Shown here: positions 18,444-27,596 of the stretch, piece by piece
Position numbering within the stretch: the first letter of the stretch is position 1
How the letters are laid out: each line of letters starts with the position of its first letter
Assembly: GCF_000379485.1 (NCBI RefSeq)
Contig: NZ_KB902313.1
Location: forward strand, 78,837 to 142,836
Source of the DNA: Wenxinia marina DSM 24838
GTDB taxonomy: Bacteria > Pseudomonadota > Alphaproteobacteria > Rhodobacterales > Rhodobacteraceae
DNA: 64,000 bases
Direction of reading: 5' to 3'
The notes under the pieces: model-generated
Told to the model about the DNA's origin: nothing
The model's input: the letters and a program-made list of their open reading frames with translations, nothing else
Databases searched by the model: none
Program-made: the position numbers and the translations under genes

Positions 18444-19909
18444 TCGGTCTCCTCCTCGGCGTCGGTCACGATGCCGGCCTCGCCGGCGGTCTCGGGCGGC
18501 GGCGCGGCGGCCTCGTCCGCGCTGCCGGTCTCGGCGGCCTGCTCGGCCTCGGCCTCGTCGGTCGGCACCATCGGCGGCTCCGCCGTCAGCACCGCGCGGT
18601 CGGGCAGGACGTAGGCCGTCACCGCGCTGTCGCGGTCCAGCACCATCCGCGCCGCCGCCATCACGTCCTCCGCCGTCACGGCATCGAGCACGTCGGGCCA
18701 CGCCTGCACGTCCTCGACCGTGAGGCCGGAGGTCAGTGCGCTGCCGTAGCGCCGCGCCAGCCCCTCGACGTTGTCCTGCGCGTAGATCGTGGAGGCGCGG
18801 ATCTGCGTCCTGATCCGCTCCATCTGCTCTTCGTCCACGCCCTCTTCGAGGAACTCCGCCAGCACCCGGTCGAGCGCGGCCTCCGCCTGCGGCAGCGTCA
18901 CGTCCGGCAGCGGCGCGATCGAGACGCTGAACGTCGTGTCGTCGAGGCTGGTCCCGTCGTAGTAGGCCCCCGCGAACAGCGCGACCGGATCCTCGAACAC
19001 CAGATCCTCGGCGAAGACCGAGGTGAAGCTGGACCCGCCGAGGATCTCGGCGAGGTAGGTCAGCGCGGCCGCGGTTTCCTGCTCCCCCTCGTCCCGCTCG
19101 GGCGCGAGGTAGGTGCGGCGGACGTAGGGCTGCGCGATCCGCGGATCGTCGAAGATCACCCGCCGCTCGGCCCGTTGCGGCGGCTCCTCGGGGCGGAACC
19201 GCTCGGGCAGGTCGGGCTCGGCCGGGATCGGGCCGTAGTGCTGCTCGGCGAGCGCCAGCACCTCGTCCGGCTCGACGTCGCCCGCGACCACGAGGATCGC
19301 GTTGTTGGGGCTGTAGTACAGGTCGTACCAGGCCTGCGCGTCTCCTTGCGTCAGCGCCTCCATCTCGTGCATCCAGCCGATGACGGGGCTGCCGTAGCGG
19401 TGGTTCAGGTACTGCGCCGCCGCGATCTGCTCCTGCGCCAGCGCGCCGGCGTTGTTCTCGACCCGCTGGTTCCGCTCCTCGAGGATGACGTTCCGCTCGG
19501 TGTCGGTGTCGCTCTCGGAGAGGAGGAGGCCGGTCATCCGGTCCGCCTCCATCTCCATCATCAGCGGCAGCCGGTCGGCAGCGACGCGCTGGTAGTAGGC
19601 GGTGTAGTCGTAGGAGGTGAAGGCGTTGTCGTTGCCGCCGTTGATCGCGACGGTCGCGCTGAACTCGCCGGCCTCCAGATCGTCGGTCGCCTTGAACATC
19701 AGGTGTTCCAGGTAGTGGGCGACGCCCGACACGCCGGGCGGCTCGTCGGCGCTGCCGGCGCGGTACCAGACCATGTGGACGACGACGGGCGCGCGGTGAT
19801 CCTCGATCACCACCACGTCCATCCCGTTGTCCAGCGTGTAGGTCGTCACCTCCTCGGCCAGCGCCGGCGCGGCGAGGACGAGGGCGGCGGCGGTCGTGCG
19901 GATCAGCAT
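18440..19909 (-). CDS. M16 family zinc metallopeptidase (catalytic partner)
   Basis: About 489 aa with a signal peptide (TAAALVLAAPALAEE). The inverted zinc motif HYLEH is at residues 65-69, and the third ligand Glu lies in the downstream ILEERNQRVENN region. YVRRTYLAPERDE and the later FTSVFAEDL are typical of the second M16 half. The C-terminal 35 residues are rich in Glu and Ala and look disordered. I start at the ATG at 19909 because longer forms lack a signal peptide at their N-terminus. It is divergent from the uracil-DNA glycosylase gene across a 286-bp gap with no recognised gene. Confidence 0.93.
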   Translation of the reverse strand: MLIRTTAAALVLAAPALAEEVTTYTLDNGMDVVVIEDHRAPVVVHMVWYRAGSADEPPGVSGVAHYLEHLMFKATDDLEAGEFSATVAINGGNDNAFTSYDYTAYYQRVAADRLPLMMEMEADRMTGLLLSESDTDTERNVILEERNQRVENNAGALAQEQIAAAQYLNHRYGSPVIGWMHEMEALTQGDAQAWYDLYYSPNNAILVVAGDVEPDEVLALAEQHYGPIPAEPDLPERFRPEEPPQRAERRVIFDDPRIAQPYVRRTYLAPERDEGEQETAAALTYLAEILGGSSFTSVFAEDLVFEDPVALFAGAYYDGTSLDDTTFSVSIAPLPDVTLPQAEAALDRVLAEFLEEGVDEEQMERIRTQIRASTIYAQDNVEGLARRYGSALTSGLTVEDVQAWPDVLDAVTAEDVMAAARMVLDRDSAVTAYVLPDRAVLTAEPPMVPTDEAEAEQAAETGSADEAAAPPPETAGEAGIVTDAEEETE

Positions 19910-20195
19910 GGGGGACCTCTGCTTGGCTCGGGGGCAACCTATCCGTGGCGACCGCCGCCGCAAAGGCGGGGCTACGCCCTCGTGATGTCGCGTGGGCGGA
20001 TGGAGAGCGGGCGAGGGCGGGAGCATTTGTGTCGCGGCCTGAATGCAGAAGACCTCGTGCGGCAGGTGTCCCGCGGATCCAGAGGGCTGATTCGCCGCCC
20101 GGATCCGGCCCCGACCCGTCGGCTCCTTTCCCCCTTCTCCCGAAGCGCACACCCGGCCCCTCAACATTCCCCCCGCGCCCCGCTAGTGTGCCGCC

Positions 20196-20990
20196 ATGCT
20201 CGACCAGGCCGACCCGCGCACCCTTCTCGCCCTGCTCGACTGGCAGGTGGAGCTGGGCGCCGACGAGGCGATTCTTGACGCCCCGGTCGACCGCTACGCC
20301 CTCGCCGAGGCCGAGGAGCGTCGGCCCGCCGCCGCGCCGCCGCTTGCGCGCCCCGCCGCCCCGCCACCCCCCGCGGCCGCGCCCGAGGTGGACGCCGTCG
20401 CCGCCGCCACAGAGGCGGCGGAGCGGGCCGACAGTCTCGAGGCGCTCGCCGCGGCGATGGCCGCGTTCCCGCATTGCGAGCTGAGGAAGGGCGCCCGGAA
20501 CTTCGTCTTCGCCGACGGCCGGCCCGAGGCCCGGGTCATGGTCGTGGGGGAGGCGCCGGGGCGCGAGGAGGACCTGGAAGGGCGGCCCTTCGTCGGCCGC
20601 GCGGGGCAGATGCTGGACCGGATGTTCGGCGCCATCGGCCTCGGCCGCGACCGGCCCGACCCGGGCGCCGCCCTCTACATCACCAACGTCCTGCCGTGGC
20701 GCCCCCCCGGCAACCGCGCGCCCGATCCGGCCGAGATCGCGATGCTGCTGCCGTTCCTGACGCGGCACGTCCAGCTGGCGCAGCCCGATGTCCTCGTCCT
20801 GATGGGCAACACGCCCTGCCAGGCGCTCCTCGGCCGCGCCGGCATCCTGCGGCTGCGCGGCCAGTGGACCGAGGCGCTGGGCCGCCCCGCCCTGCCGATG
20901 ACGCATCCGTCGTACCTGCTGCGCACGCCCGAGGCGAAGCGCGAGGCGTGGGCGGACCTGCTGTCCCTCAAGGCGCGGCTGGCGGGATGA
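20196..20990 (+). CDS. Uracil-DNA glycosylase, family 4-like, lacking the Fe-S cysteines
   Basis: 264-aa base-excision repair enzyme that removes uracil from DNA. Motif 1 is GEAPGREED (118-126), NVLPWRPPGNR is at 164-174 and the DNA-contacting THPSYLLR is at 236-243. Residues 40-75 are a Pro/Ala-rich linker. Canonical family 4 enzymes use four cysteines for a 4Fe-4S cluster; only Cys94 and Cys208 are present here. To my recollection a related cluster-free class was described from Bradyrhizobium (BdiUNG). It starts a three-gene overlapping operon with a LysE exporter and moaB. Confidence 0.9.
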   Translation: MLDQADPRTLLALLDWQVELGADEAILDAPVDRYALAEAEERRPAAAPPLARPAAPPPPAAAPEVDAVAAATEAAERADSLEALAAAMAAFPHCELRKGARNFVFADGRPEARVMVVGEAPGREEDLEGRPFVGRAGQMLDRMFGAIGLGRDRPDPGAALYITNVLPWRPPGNRAPDPAEIAMLLPFLTRHVQLAQPDVLVLMGNTPCQALLGRAGILRLRGQWTEALGRPALPMTHPSYLLRTPEAKREAWADLLSLKARLAG

Positions 20991-21604
20991 TCCTCGATCC
21001 GCTCGCGCTGCTCGCGTTCCTGCCGGCGGGGCTGGCGCTGAACCTCACGCACGGGGCGGACATGATGTTCTGCCTGGGCCAGGGCCTGCGCGGCGGGCCG
21101 CGCCCGGCGCTGGCGGCCGCGGCCGGCATCTCCACCGGCGCGATGGTGCACGTCACCCTCGCCGCGCTGGGCCTCGGCGCGCTGGTCGCCGCGCACCCGG
21201 GCGCGTTCGACGTCATCCGCTGGGTCGGCGTCGCCTACCTCGTGTGGCTGGCCGTCCAGACCCTGCACCACGGCGTCGCCCGCGACGTGCCGCCGGTCTC
21301 GCCCCGGCGGGCGTTCCGCGACGGGCTGCTGGTGAACCTCACCAACCCCAAGGTGATCCTCTTCGTCCTCGCCTTCCTGCCGCAATTCACAGATCCGTCG
21401 CGGGCGCTGCTGCCGCAGTTCCTGGTCCTCGGCGCTTTGCTGGCGCTGGGAGGCATGTCGGTGAACGGGGCGGTGGGGGTCTTCGCCGGTGGTGCGGGAC
21501 GGCGGCTCGCGGGGTCCGCCGCCGTGGGCCGCTGGCTGGGCCGCGTCTCGGCGCTGATCTTCCTCGGGCTCGCCGCCCGCCTCGCCTTCGGGAGACCCTC
21601 ATGA
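20987..21604 (+). CDS. LysE/RhtB-family amino-acid exporter
   Basis: 205-aa inner-membrane protein with about six hydrophobic helices. The N-terminal family pattern is LPAGLALNLTHGADMMFCLGQGLRGG, equivalent to the usual P-G-P region, and the loop NLTNPKVILFVLAFLPQF is diagnostic. It exports amino acids or homoserine-lactone-like compounds; the substrate is unknown. The ATG overlaps the glycosylase stop, and the end overlaps moaB. The operon grouping looks like genomic packing rather than a shared pathway. Confidence 0.9.
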   Translation: MILDPLALLAFLPAGLALNLTHGADMMFCLGQGLRGGPRPALAAAAGISTGAMVHVTLAALGLGALVAAHPGAFDVIRWVGVAYLVWLAVQTLHHGVARDVPPVSPRRAFRDGLLVNLTNPKVILFVLAFLPQFTDPSRALLPQFLVLGALLALGGMSVNGAVGVFAGGAGRRLAGSAAVGRWLGRVSALIFLGLAARLAFGRPS

Positions 21605-22131
21605 CCGACCGCGCCTTCGTCCCCGTCCGGATCGCCGTCCTCACCGTCAGCGACACCCGCACCGCCGCCGACGATCGCTCCGGCGACACGCTGGTGGAGC
21701 GGCTGGAGACGGCGGGCCACGTCCTCTCCGCCCGTGCCCTCCTGCCCGACGACCGGGAGGCGATCGCCGCGAAGCTGCGGGAGTGGTGCGCGGACGAGCG
21801 GGTCGACGTCGTCATCTCCACCGGGGGCACCGGCCTCACCGGGCGGGACGTCACGGTCGAGGCGCATCGCGACGTCTACGAGAAGGAGATCGACGCCTTC
21901 GGCACGATCTTCGCCATCGTGTCGATGCAGAAGATCGGCACCTCCGCCGTGCAGTCCCGCGCGACCGGAGGGGTGGCGAACGGCACCTACCTCTTCGCGC
22001 TGCCGGGGTCCCCGTCCGCCTGCCGCGACGCCTGGGACGGCCTCCTCGGCCCCCAGCTCGACTACCGGCACAAGCCCTGCAACTTCGTCGAGATCATGCC
22101 CCGGCTGGACGAGCATCTGCGGCGGAAGTAG
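21601..22131 (+). CDS. moaB: Molybdenum cofactor biosynthesis protein B
   Basis: 176-aa MoaB/Mog-family protein that adenylylates molybdopterin before molybdenum insertion. Signatures are VLTVSDTRTAADDRSGD, VVISTGGTGLTGRDVT and FALPGSPSACRDAWDGLL. Length and motif spacing are normal for alphaproteobacterial MoaB. ATGA overlaps the LysE gene. The 464 bp downstream contain only repeat DNA. Confidence 0.94.
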   Translation: MTDRAFVPVRIAVLTVSDTRTAADDRSGDTLVERLETAGHVLSARALLPDDREAIAAKLREWCADERVDVVISTGGTGLTGRDVTVEAHRDVYEKEIDAFGTIFAIVSMQKIGTSAVQSRATGGVANGTYLFALPGSPSACRDAWDGLLGPQLDYRHKPCNFVEIMPRLDEHLRRK

Positions 22132-22188
22132 CGGGGGGCGGCTCCGCGGGCAGAGGAAGGCAGAAGACATTTCCTTTCGGATCAGCCC

Positions 22189-22436
22189 GTCCCGGGCTTG
22201 ACCCGGGACCTCCGTGCGGTGCTCACCGCGCGAAGCGGGCAGGACCCGGGGCGAGTGCCGGATGTCCTGACGGAGGGCAGGGTCAGGCCGCGGTCGGACG
22301 CTGCAACTCCGCGGTAAAGGCGGTATCTCGCCACCCCCGCACGACTCCGGTCGTCGCGCAGGGGGCGAGGAAGCGTCTGGCCGGGGGGCGGGCAGACGCT
22401 GCCCGGGCCGCTTCTCGGCCGAGTCCGGGCGGGGGC
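22189..22436. repeat. Dispersed intergenic repeat, copy B
   Basis: The 464-bp gap between moaB and the efflux adaptor gene holds no credible gene. It opens with a 21-nt hairpin (22189-22209, gtcccggg/cccgggac arms) and continues to a core at 22324-22436 that matches copy A read in reverse at most positions. Shared blocks are tatctcgccacc, cgcacgac, tctggccggggggcgg, cagacgctgcccgggccgct and tccgggcggggg. Open frames across it are explained by the repeat DNA, not by codon bias. Confidence 0.8.
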
Positions 22437-22595
22437 CAACTGCCGACGAGGCGGAACCGGCTCGCCGCCCCTCCCGCCGACTTTTCTCCACCCGCCGCGA
22501 CGGATCCGCGCCGACGCATCGTTGAACCCACCGTGACTGGATTTTCCCGTCCATTCACGCACATGCTGCGGCAGGTTCCCTGAAGCGGACAACGA

Positions 22596-24062
22596 ATGCG
22601 GTTTCTTCGCCGGACACTGGTCGGCATCTTCCTGATGTCGCTGACCCTCGCACTGCTGATCTACGCCGGCCAGACCGTCTGGTCGGCCGTCGAGTCGCGC
22701 ATGAACGCCGAGCCGCGCGCCTTCCCGCAGCGCGAGAGGGTGGCGACCGTGGTCACCACCACGATCGAGCCCGAGACGCTGTCGCCGACGCTCACCGTCT
22801 TCGGCGAGCTGCGCTCGCGCCGGACGCTGGCCCTGCGCACGCCGGTCGGCGGCACGCTGGACTCGCTGTCCGACAGCGTCGTCGAGGGCGGGCAGGTCGC
22901 GGAAGGCGAGACGCTCCTCAGGATCGACCCGGCCGAGGCCGAGGACCAGCTGGCCCGCGCCCGCGCCGACCTGTCCGACGCCGAGGCCGAGCGGCGCGAC
23001 GCCGAGCGCGCCCGCCGCCTCGCCGACGACGTCCTCGCCGCGGCCGAGGCGCAGGCGGCGCTGCGCGAGACCGCGCTCGCCCGGCAGCGCGACCTGCAGT
23101 CCCGCGGCATCGGCACCGCGCCCGATCTCGAGGCGGCCGAGCTCGCCGCCTCCGCCGCCGCGCAGTCCGTCCTGTCCGCCCGCGAATCGATTGCGACCGC
23201 CGAGGCGCGGATCGACGGCGCCGCGACCTCGGTCGCCCGCGCCGGGATCGCGGTGGCCGAGGCCGAGCGCGCGGTCGAGGGGACCGAGATCGTCGCGCCC
23301 TTCGCCGGCCGCCTCGCCGATGTCGCCGTCAGCCCCGGCTCCCGCGTCACCGCGAACGAGCAGATCGCCACACTGGTCGATCCCGCGGCGCTCGAGGTCG
23401 CGTTCCGCGTCTCGGCCGCCCAGTATGCCCGCCTGATCGAGGAGGGCGACCTGATCTCCGCCCCGGTCCGCGTGATGCTGGACGTCGACGGCCTCGACCT
23501 CGTCGCCGAGGGCCGGATCACCCGGGAGGCGGCGACGGTGGGCGAGGGCCAGACCGGCCGCCTGATCTTCGCCCGGGTGGAGCGCGCGCCGGGCTTCCGC
23601 CCCGGCGACTTCGTCACCGTTCTGATCGAGGAGCCGCAGATCGAGAACGTCGCCCGCCTGCCCGGCGCCGCGGTCGGCGCCGACGGCACGGTCCTCGTGA
23701 TCGGAGAGGACCAGCGCCTCGTCAGCGCCCCGGTGGAGCTTCTGCGGCGGCAGGGCGACGACGTCCTGGTCCGCGCGGACGACCTCGCGGGGGCGACCAT
23801 CGTGGCGGAGCGCTCCCCGCTCCTCGGCCCCGGGCTGAGGGTCGAGGCGGCGACGACGGCCGGCGAGGAGGTCGCGGCCTCCGCCCCCGTCCTGCCCGAC
23901 CTGATCGAGCTGGACGAGGACCGCCGCGCCCGCCTCGTCAGCTTCGTCGAGGACAGCGAGGGACTGCCCGAGGAGGCGCGCAGCCGCCTCCTCGCCCAGC
24001 TGGCCGAGCCGCAGGTGCCGGCCGAGGTGGTTGCCCGCCTCGAAGACCGGATGGGAGGCTAG
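22596..24062 (+). CDS. RND efflux periplasmic adaptor subunit (HlyD/MFP family)
   Basis: 488-aa membrane-fusion protein anchored by an N-terminal helix (GIFLMSLTLALLIYAGQTVW). A lipoyl-like half (LALRTPVGGTLDSLS) precedes an Ala/Glu/Arg-rich coiled coil at roughly residues 120-215. The second lipoyl half follows (EGTEIVAPFAGRLADVAVSPGS) and then beta-barrel and membrane-proximal domains. It bridges the RND pump to an outer-membrane channel, which is not encoded here. The next gene starts 3 bp after the stop. Confidence 0.93.
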   Translation: MRFLRRTLVGIFLMSLTLALLIYAGQTVWSAVESRMNAEPRAFPQRERVATVVTTTIEPETLSPTLTVFGELRSRRTLALRTPVGGTLDSLSDSVVEGGQVAEGETLLRIDPAEAEDQLARARADLSDAEAERRDAERARRLADDVLAAAEAQAALRETALARQRDLQSRGIGTAPDLEAAELAASAAAQSVLSARESIATAEARIDGAATSVARAGIAVAEAERAVEGTEIVAPFAGRLADVAVSPGSRVTANEQIATLVDPAALEVAFRVSAAQYARLIEEGDLISAPVRVMLDVDGLDLVAEGRITREAATVGEGQTGRLIFARVERAPGFRPGDFVTVLIEEPQIENVARLPGAAVGADGTVLVIGEDQRLVSAPVELLRRQGDDVLVRADDLAGATIVAERSPLLGPGLRVEAATTAGEEVAASAPVLPDLIELDEDRRARLVSFVEDSEGLPEEARSRLLAQLAEPQVPAEVVARLEDRMGG

Positions 24063-24065
24063 GGC

Positions 24066-27000
24066 GTGGGGGGGCGCGAGACACGGGGCGGCGGCCTCCT
24101 CGCCTATTTCACCCGGCACAGGACCGCGGCGAACCTCATCCTCGTCCTGATGATCGCCGCCGGCGTCGCCGCGATCCCCCGGATGCGCGCCCAGTTCTTT
24201 CCCGACATCGTCTCGGACACCGTCACCGTCAGCGTGCGCTGGGAGGGCGCGGGCGCGCAGGACGTCGACAACGCCATCGTGCAGATCCTCGAGCCCGCCC
24301 TCCTCGCCGTCGAGGGGGTGGTCGCGTCCGACGCCCGCTCGACCGAGGGCAGCGCCCGGGTGCGGGTGGAGTTCGAACCCGGCACCGACATGGCCCGCGC
24401 GGAAGAGGACGTGCAGGCCGCGCTCGACGGGATGGGCAACCTGCCGGAGGACGCGGAGGACCCGCAGATCCAGCGGAGCCGCTGGTCCGACCGGGTGACC
24501 GACGTGGTGATCGCCGGGCCGGTCGGCGTCGATCAGCTGGCCCTCTACGCCGACGAGTTCTCGCAGATGCTGTTCCGCGCCGGCGTCACCCGCACCTCGG
24601 TCGAGGGCGTCGCCGCCCCGGCCACGGTTGTCGAGGTGCCGTCGATCTCGCTCATCCGCCACGACATCGGCCTGTCCGACATCTCCGCCGCCATCGCCCG
24701 CGAGGTCAGCGCCGACGCCGCGGGCGAGGTCGAGGGCGCCGCCCGCGTCCGCACCGGCACCGAGAAGCGCACGGCGGAGGAGATCGAGGGCATCGTCCTG
24801 CGCCGCAACACCGACGGCACGACGCTGACCGTCGGCGACGTCGCCACCGTCTCGACCCTCGGCGCCGACCGGGACTCGGCCTACTACGTCGGCCCCGACC
24901 AGGCGGTGCAGGTCCGCGTCGACCGCTCGCAGCAGGGCGACGCCATCGCCATTCAGGAGACGGTGGCCGACGTCGCCCGGCGGCTGGAGGCGACGCTGCC
25001 GGCGGGCACCACGCTCACCCTCACCAACTCCTCCGCCGAGGAGATCTCGGGCCGTCTCGCCCTGCTGATCGACAACGGGCTGATGGGCCTCGGCCTCGTC
25101 GTCCTGCTGCTGTTCCTGTTCCTGAACGCGCGCACCGCGCTGTGGGTGGCGGCCGGCATCCCGGTGTCGATGGCCGCGGCGGTGGCGCTGATGTACGCGC
25201 TCGGCCTCACCTTCAACATGATCTCGCTGTTCGCGCTGATCCTGACCCTCGGCATCGTCGTCGACGACGCCATCGTCGTGGGAGAGCACGCTGACTTCCG
25301 CGTCCGCAACCTGGGCGAGAGCGCGGTCGAGGCGGCCGGCAACGCGGCACGGCGGATGTTCACCCCCGTCTTCTCGGCCACCCTGACGACGATCATCGCC
25401 TTCTTCGGCCTCGTCGTGATCGGCGGCCGGTTCGGCACCTTCATCGCCGACATTCCCTGGACCGTGATCGCAGTCCTGACGGCAAGCCTCGTCGAATGCT
25501 TTCTCATCCTGCCCAACCACCTCGCCCACTCCATCGCCGTCGGGAAGGCGCGGCCGTGGTACGACTGGCCGTCGCGACAGGTGAATCGCGGCTTCGGCTG
25601 GATCCGTGACCGCCTGTTCCGGCCCTTCGTCGCCGGAGTGATCTGGGCGCGCTACCCGGTTCTCGCGCTGACGGTGGTCCTTCTCGCGATGCAGGCGGCG
25701 CAGCTGGTGCGCGGCGACGTGCAGTGGCGATTCTTCTCGCAGCCCGAGCAGGGATCGGTGACGGGCAACTTCTCGATGCTGCCCGCCGCCACGCGCGAGG
25801 ACACGCTCGCCATGATGGCCGAAATGCAGCGCGCGACCGAGGCGCTGGGCCAGCGGCTGGAGGACGAGCACGGCACCAACCCCGTCACCTTCGCCATCGC
25901 CCAGATCGGCGGCGGCGCCGGCCGCGGCCTGTCGGGCGCCGAGACCAAGGAAAGCTGGCAGCTCGGCTCGATCACGGTGAACCTGATCGACGCGGACCTC
26001 CGGCCCTACTCGTCGGGCGAGTTCGTGCAGATGCTCCAGGACAGCGTCGTCGCGCACCCGCTGGCCGAGACGGTCAGCTTCCGCCGCTGGGGCGGCGGCC
26101 CGGGGGGCGATTCGATCGACATCCAGCTGTCCGGCGCCGACGCCGACACGCTGAAGGAGGCGGCCGAGGCGCTGAAGACCGCGCTCGCCCGCTTCCCCGA
26201 AGTGTCCGGCCTCGAGGACACGCTCGCCTACGACCGCGAGGAGCTGGTGCTGGAGCTCACGCCCCACGGCCAGGCCCTCGGCTTCACCATCGACGGCCTC
26301 GGGCGAACCCTGCGCGAGCGGCTGAACGGCATCGAGGCGGCGACCTTTCCGCTGAACGGCCGCTCCGCCGCGATCCGGGTGGAGCTGCCGGAGGACGAGC
26401 TGACCGCCGACTTCCTCGACCGCACGCAGATGCGCACGGCGAACGGCGACTATGTCCCGCTGGCCGACATCGTGACGGTGGACCGCACCTCCGGCTTCTC
26501 GTCGATCCTGCGCGAGAACGGGGTCCTGCTGATCTCGGTCCTGGGAGAGCTCGACGACGGCGACGCCGACCGCGCGGCCGAGATCCAGAAATCCATCGAG
26601 GAAGAAATCCTGCCCGCGGTCGAGAGCCGCTACGGCGTCTCGTCCGCCCTCTCGGGCCTCGCCGAGCAGGAGCAGGAGTTCCTGTCCGACGCGCAGGTCG
26701 CCCTCGTCTTCACCCTGACCGGCATCTACCTCGTCCTCGCCTGGATCTTCTCCAGCTGGACTCGGCCCCTCGTCGTGATGTCGATCATCCCGTTCGGCCT
26801 CGTCGGCGCGGTCTACGGCCACGGGCTGTGGGACGTGCCGATGTCGATGTTCTCGATCGTCGGGCTGATCGGCATGGTCGGAATCATCATCAACGATTCC
26901 ATCGTGCTGGTGACGACGATCGACGAATATTCCGAAGGCCGCGGCCTCTTTCCCGCGATCATCGATGGCGCGTCCGACCGCCTGCGCCCGGTGTTCCTGA

Positions 27001-27446
27001 CGACGGCGACCACCGTCCTCGGCCTCGCACCGCTGCTGTACGAAGGGTCGATCCAGGCGGAGTTCCTGAAGCCCACGGTCATCACCCTCGTCTACGGCCT
27101 CGGCTTCGGCATGGTCCTCGTCCTCATCGTCGTGCCCGCCCTCATCGCGGCGCAGAGCGACATCGGCCGGCAATGGCGCGCCGCCAGGCGGGCGCTGCGC
27201 GGCGGCGGCGGGCCGGCGACGGCGGTGGCGCTGCTGGGGGCGGCGGGGGCGGCGGCGCTGGGCGTGGGGCTGTTCGGCCCGGCGATGTTCGGACTGCCGC
27301 TGCCGGGGGCGCTGTCGGCGCTGGCGCCCGACGGGTTCGGCGCGGCGCTGGGACTGTTCCTCGCCGCGCTCGCGGTGTGGCTCGTCGTCCTCTACCTTGC
27401 CGGGACCGCGACCATGGCGCTCCGGCGGCGGACGAGGGCGGGGTGA
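24066..27446 (+). CDS. RND efflux transporter permease (AcrB/MdtB-like) with C-terminal extension
   Basis: 1126-aa inner-membrane proton-driven exporter starting at GTG 24066. It has the usual first helix (TAANLILVLMIAAGVAAIP), a porter domain, the TM4 motif GIVVDDAIVVGEHADF carrying the proton-relay Asp pair, and the second half with VGIIINDSIVLVTTIDEY. After the expected last helix (GLGFGMVLVLIVVPALIAA) about 90 more residues contain two further hydrophobic segments (AVALLGAAGAAALGVGLFG and GLFLAALAVWLVVLYLAG). Substrate is unknown; drugs or metabolites are typical. The gene is coupled to the adaptor. Confidence 0.93.
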   Translation: MGGRETRGGGLLAYFTRHRTAANLILVLMIAAGVAAIPRMRAQFFPDIVSDTVTVSVRWEGAGAQDVDNAIVQILEPALLAVEGVVASDARSTEGSARVRVEFEPGTDMARAEEDVQAALDGMGNLPEDAEDPQIQRSRWSDRVTDVVIAGPVGVDQLALYADEFSQMLFRAGVTRTSVEGVAAPATVVEVPSISLIRHDIGLSDISAAIAREVSADAAGEVEGAARVRTGTEKRTAEEIEGIVLRRNTDGTTLTVGDVATVSTLGADRDSAYYVGPDQAVQVRVDRSQQGDAIAIQETVADVARRLEATLPAGTTLTLTNSSAEEISGRLALLIDNGLMGLGLVVLLLFLFLNARTALWVAAGIPVSMAAAVALMYALGLTFNMISLFALILTLGIVVDDAIVVGEHADFRVRNLGESAVEAAGNAARRMFTPVFSATLTTIIAFFGLVVIGGRFGTFIADIPWTVIAVLTASLVECFLILPNHLAHSIAVGKARPWYDWPSRQVNRGFGWIRDRLFRPFVAGVIWARYPVLALTVVLLAMQAAQLVRGDVQWRFFSQPEQGSVTGNFSMLPAATREDTLAMMAEMQRATEALGQRLEDEHGTNPVTFAIAQIGGGAGRGLSGAETKESWQLGSITVNLIDADLRPYSSGEFVQMLQDSVVAHPLAETVSFRRWGGGPGGDSIDIQLSGADADTLKEAAEALKTALARFPEVSGLEDTLAYDREELVLELTPHGQALGFTIDGLGRTLRERLNGIEAATFPLNGRSAAIRVELPEDELTADFLDRTQMRTANGDYVPLADIVTVDRTSGFSSILRENGVLLISVLGELDDGDADRAAEIQKSIEEEILPAVESRYGVSSALSGLAEQEQEFLSDAQVALVFTLTGIYLVLAWIFSSWTRPLVVMSIIPFGLVGAVYGHGLWDVPMSMFSIVGLIGMVGIIINDSIVLVTTIDEYSEGRGLFPAIIDGASDRLRPVFLTTATTVLGLAPLLYEGSIQAEFLKPTVITLVYGLGFGMVLVLIVVPALIAAQSDIGRQWRAARRALRGGGGPATAVALLGAAGAAALGVGLFGPAMFGLPLPGALSALAPDGFGAALGLFLAALAVWLVVLYLAGTATMALRRRTRAG

Positions 27447-27528
27447 CGCTCCCGCGCGCCCTGCGCGCGGCCCGAGCGCGAAGAGCCGCCCCCCTCCCTC
27501 TCACCGAGCCGGAAATATCCCAGGGGGT

Positions 27529-27548
27529 CCGGGGGACTGGTCCCCCGG
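27529..27548. terminator. Hairpin downstream of the RND operon
   Basis: Nine-base-pair perfect stem ccgggggac/gtcccccgg with a 2-nt centre in the 150-bp gap between the RND pump gene and the convergent DsbD-like gene. The sequence around it (gaaatatcccagggggtccg) resembles terminator or REP-like elements that I recall from Rhodobacteraceae. Confidence 0.55.
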
Positions 27549-27596
27549 CGGCCCGCCACACGGCGCGGCGCCCGCAGTCAAGGTGCCGGGGCGAAG

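Noticed and set aside
22182-27173. 1663-codon minus-strand frame opposite the RND operon
   Set aside because: His/Asp/Arg-rich antisense shadow of the real efflux genes; no domain is recognisable.
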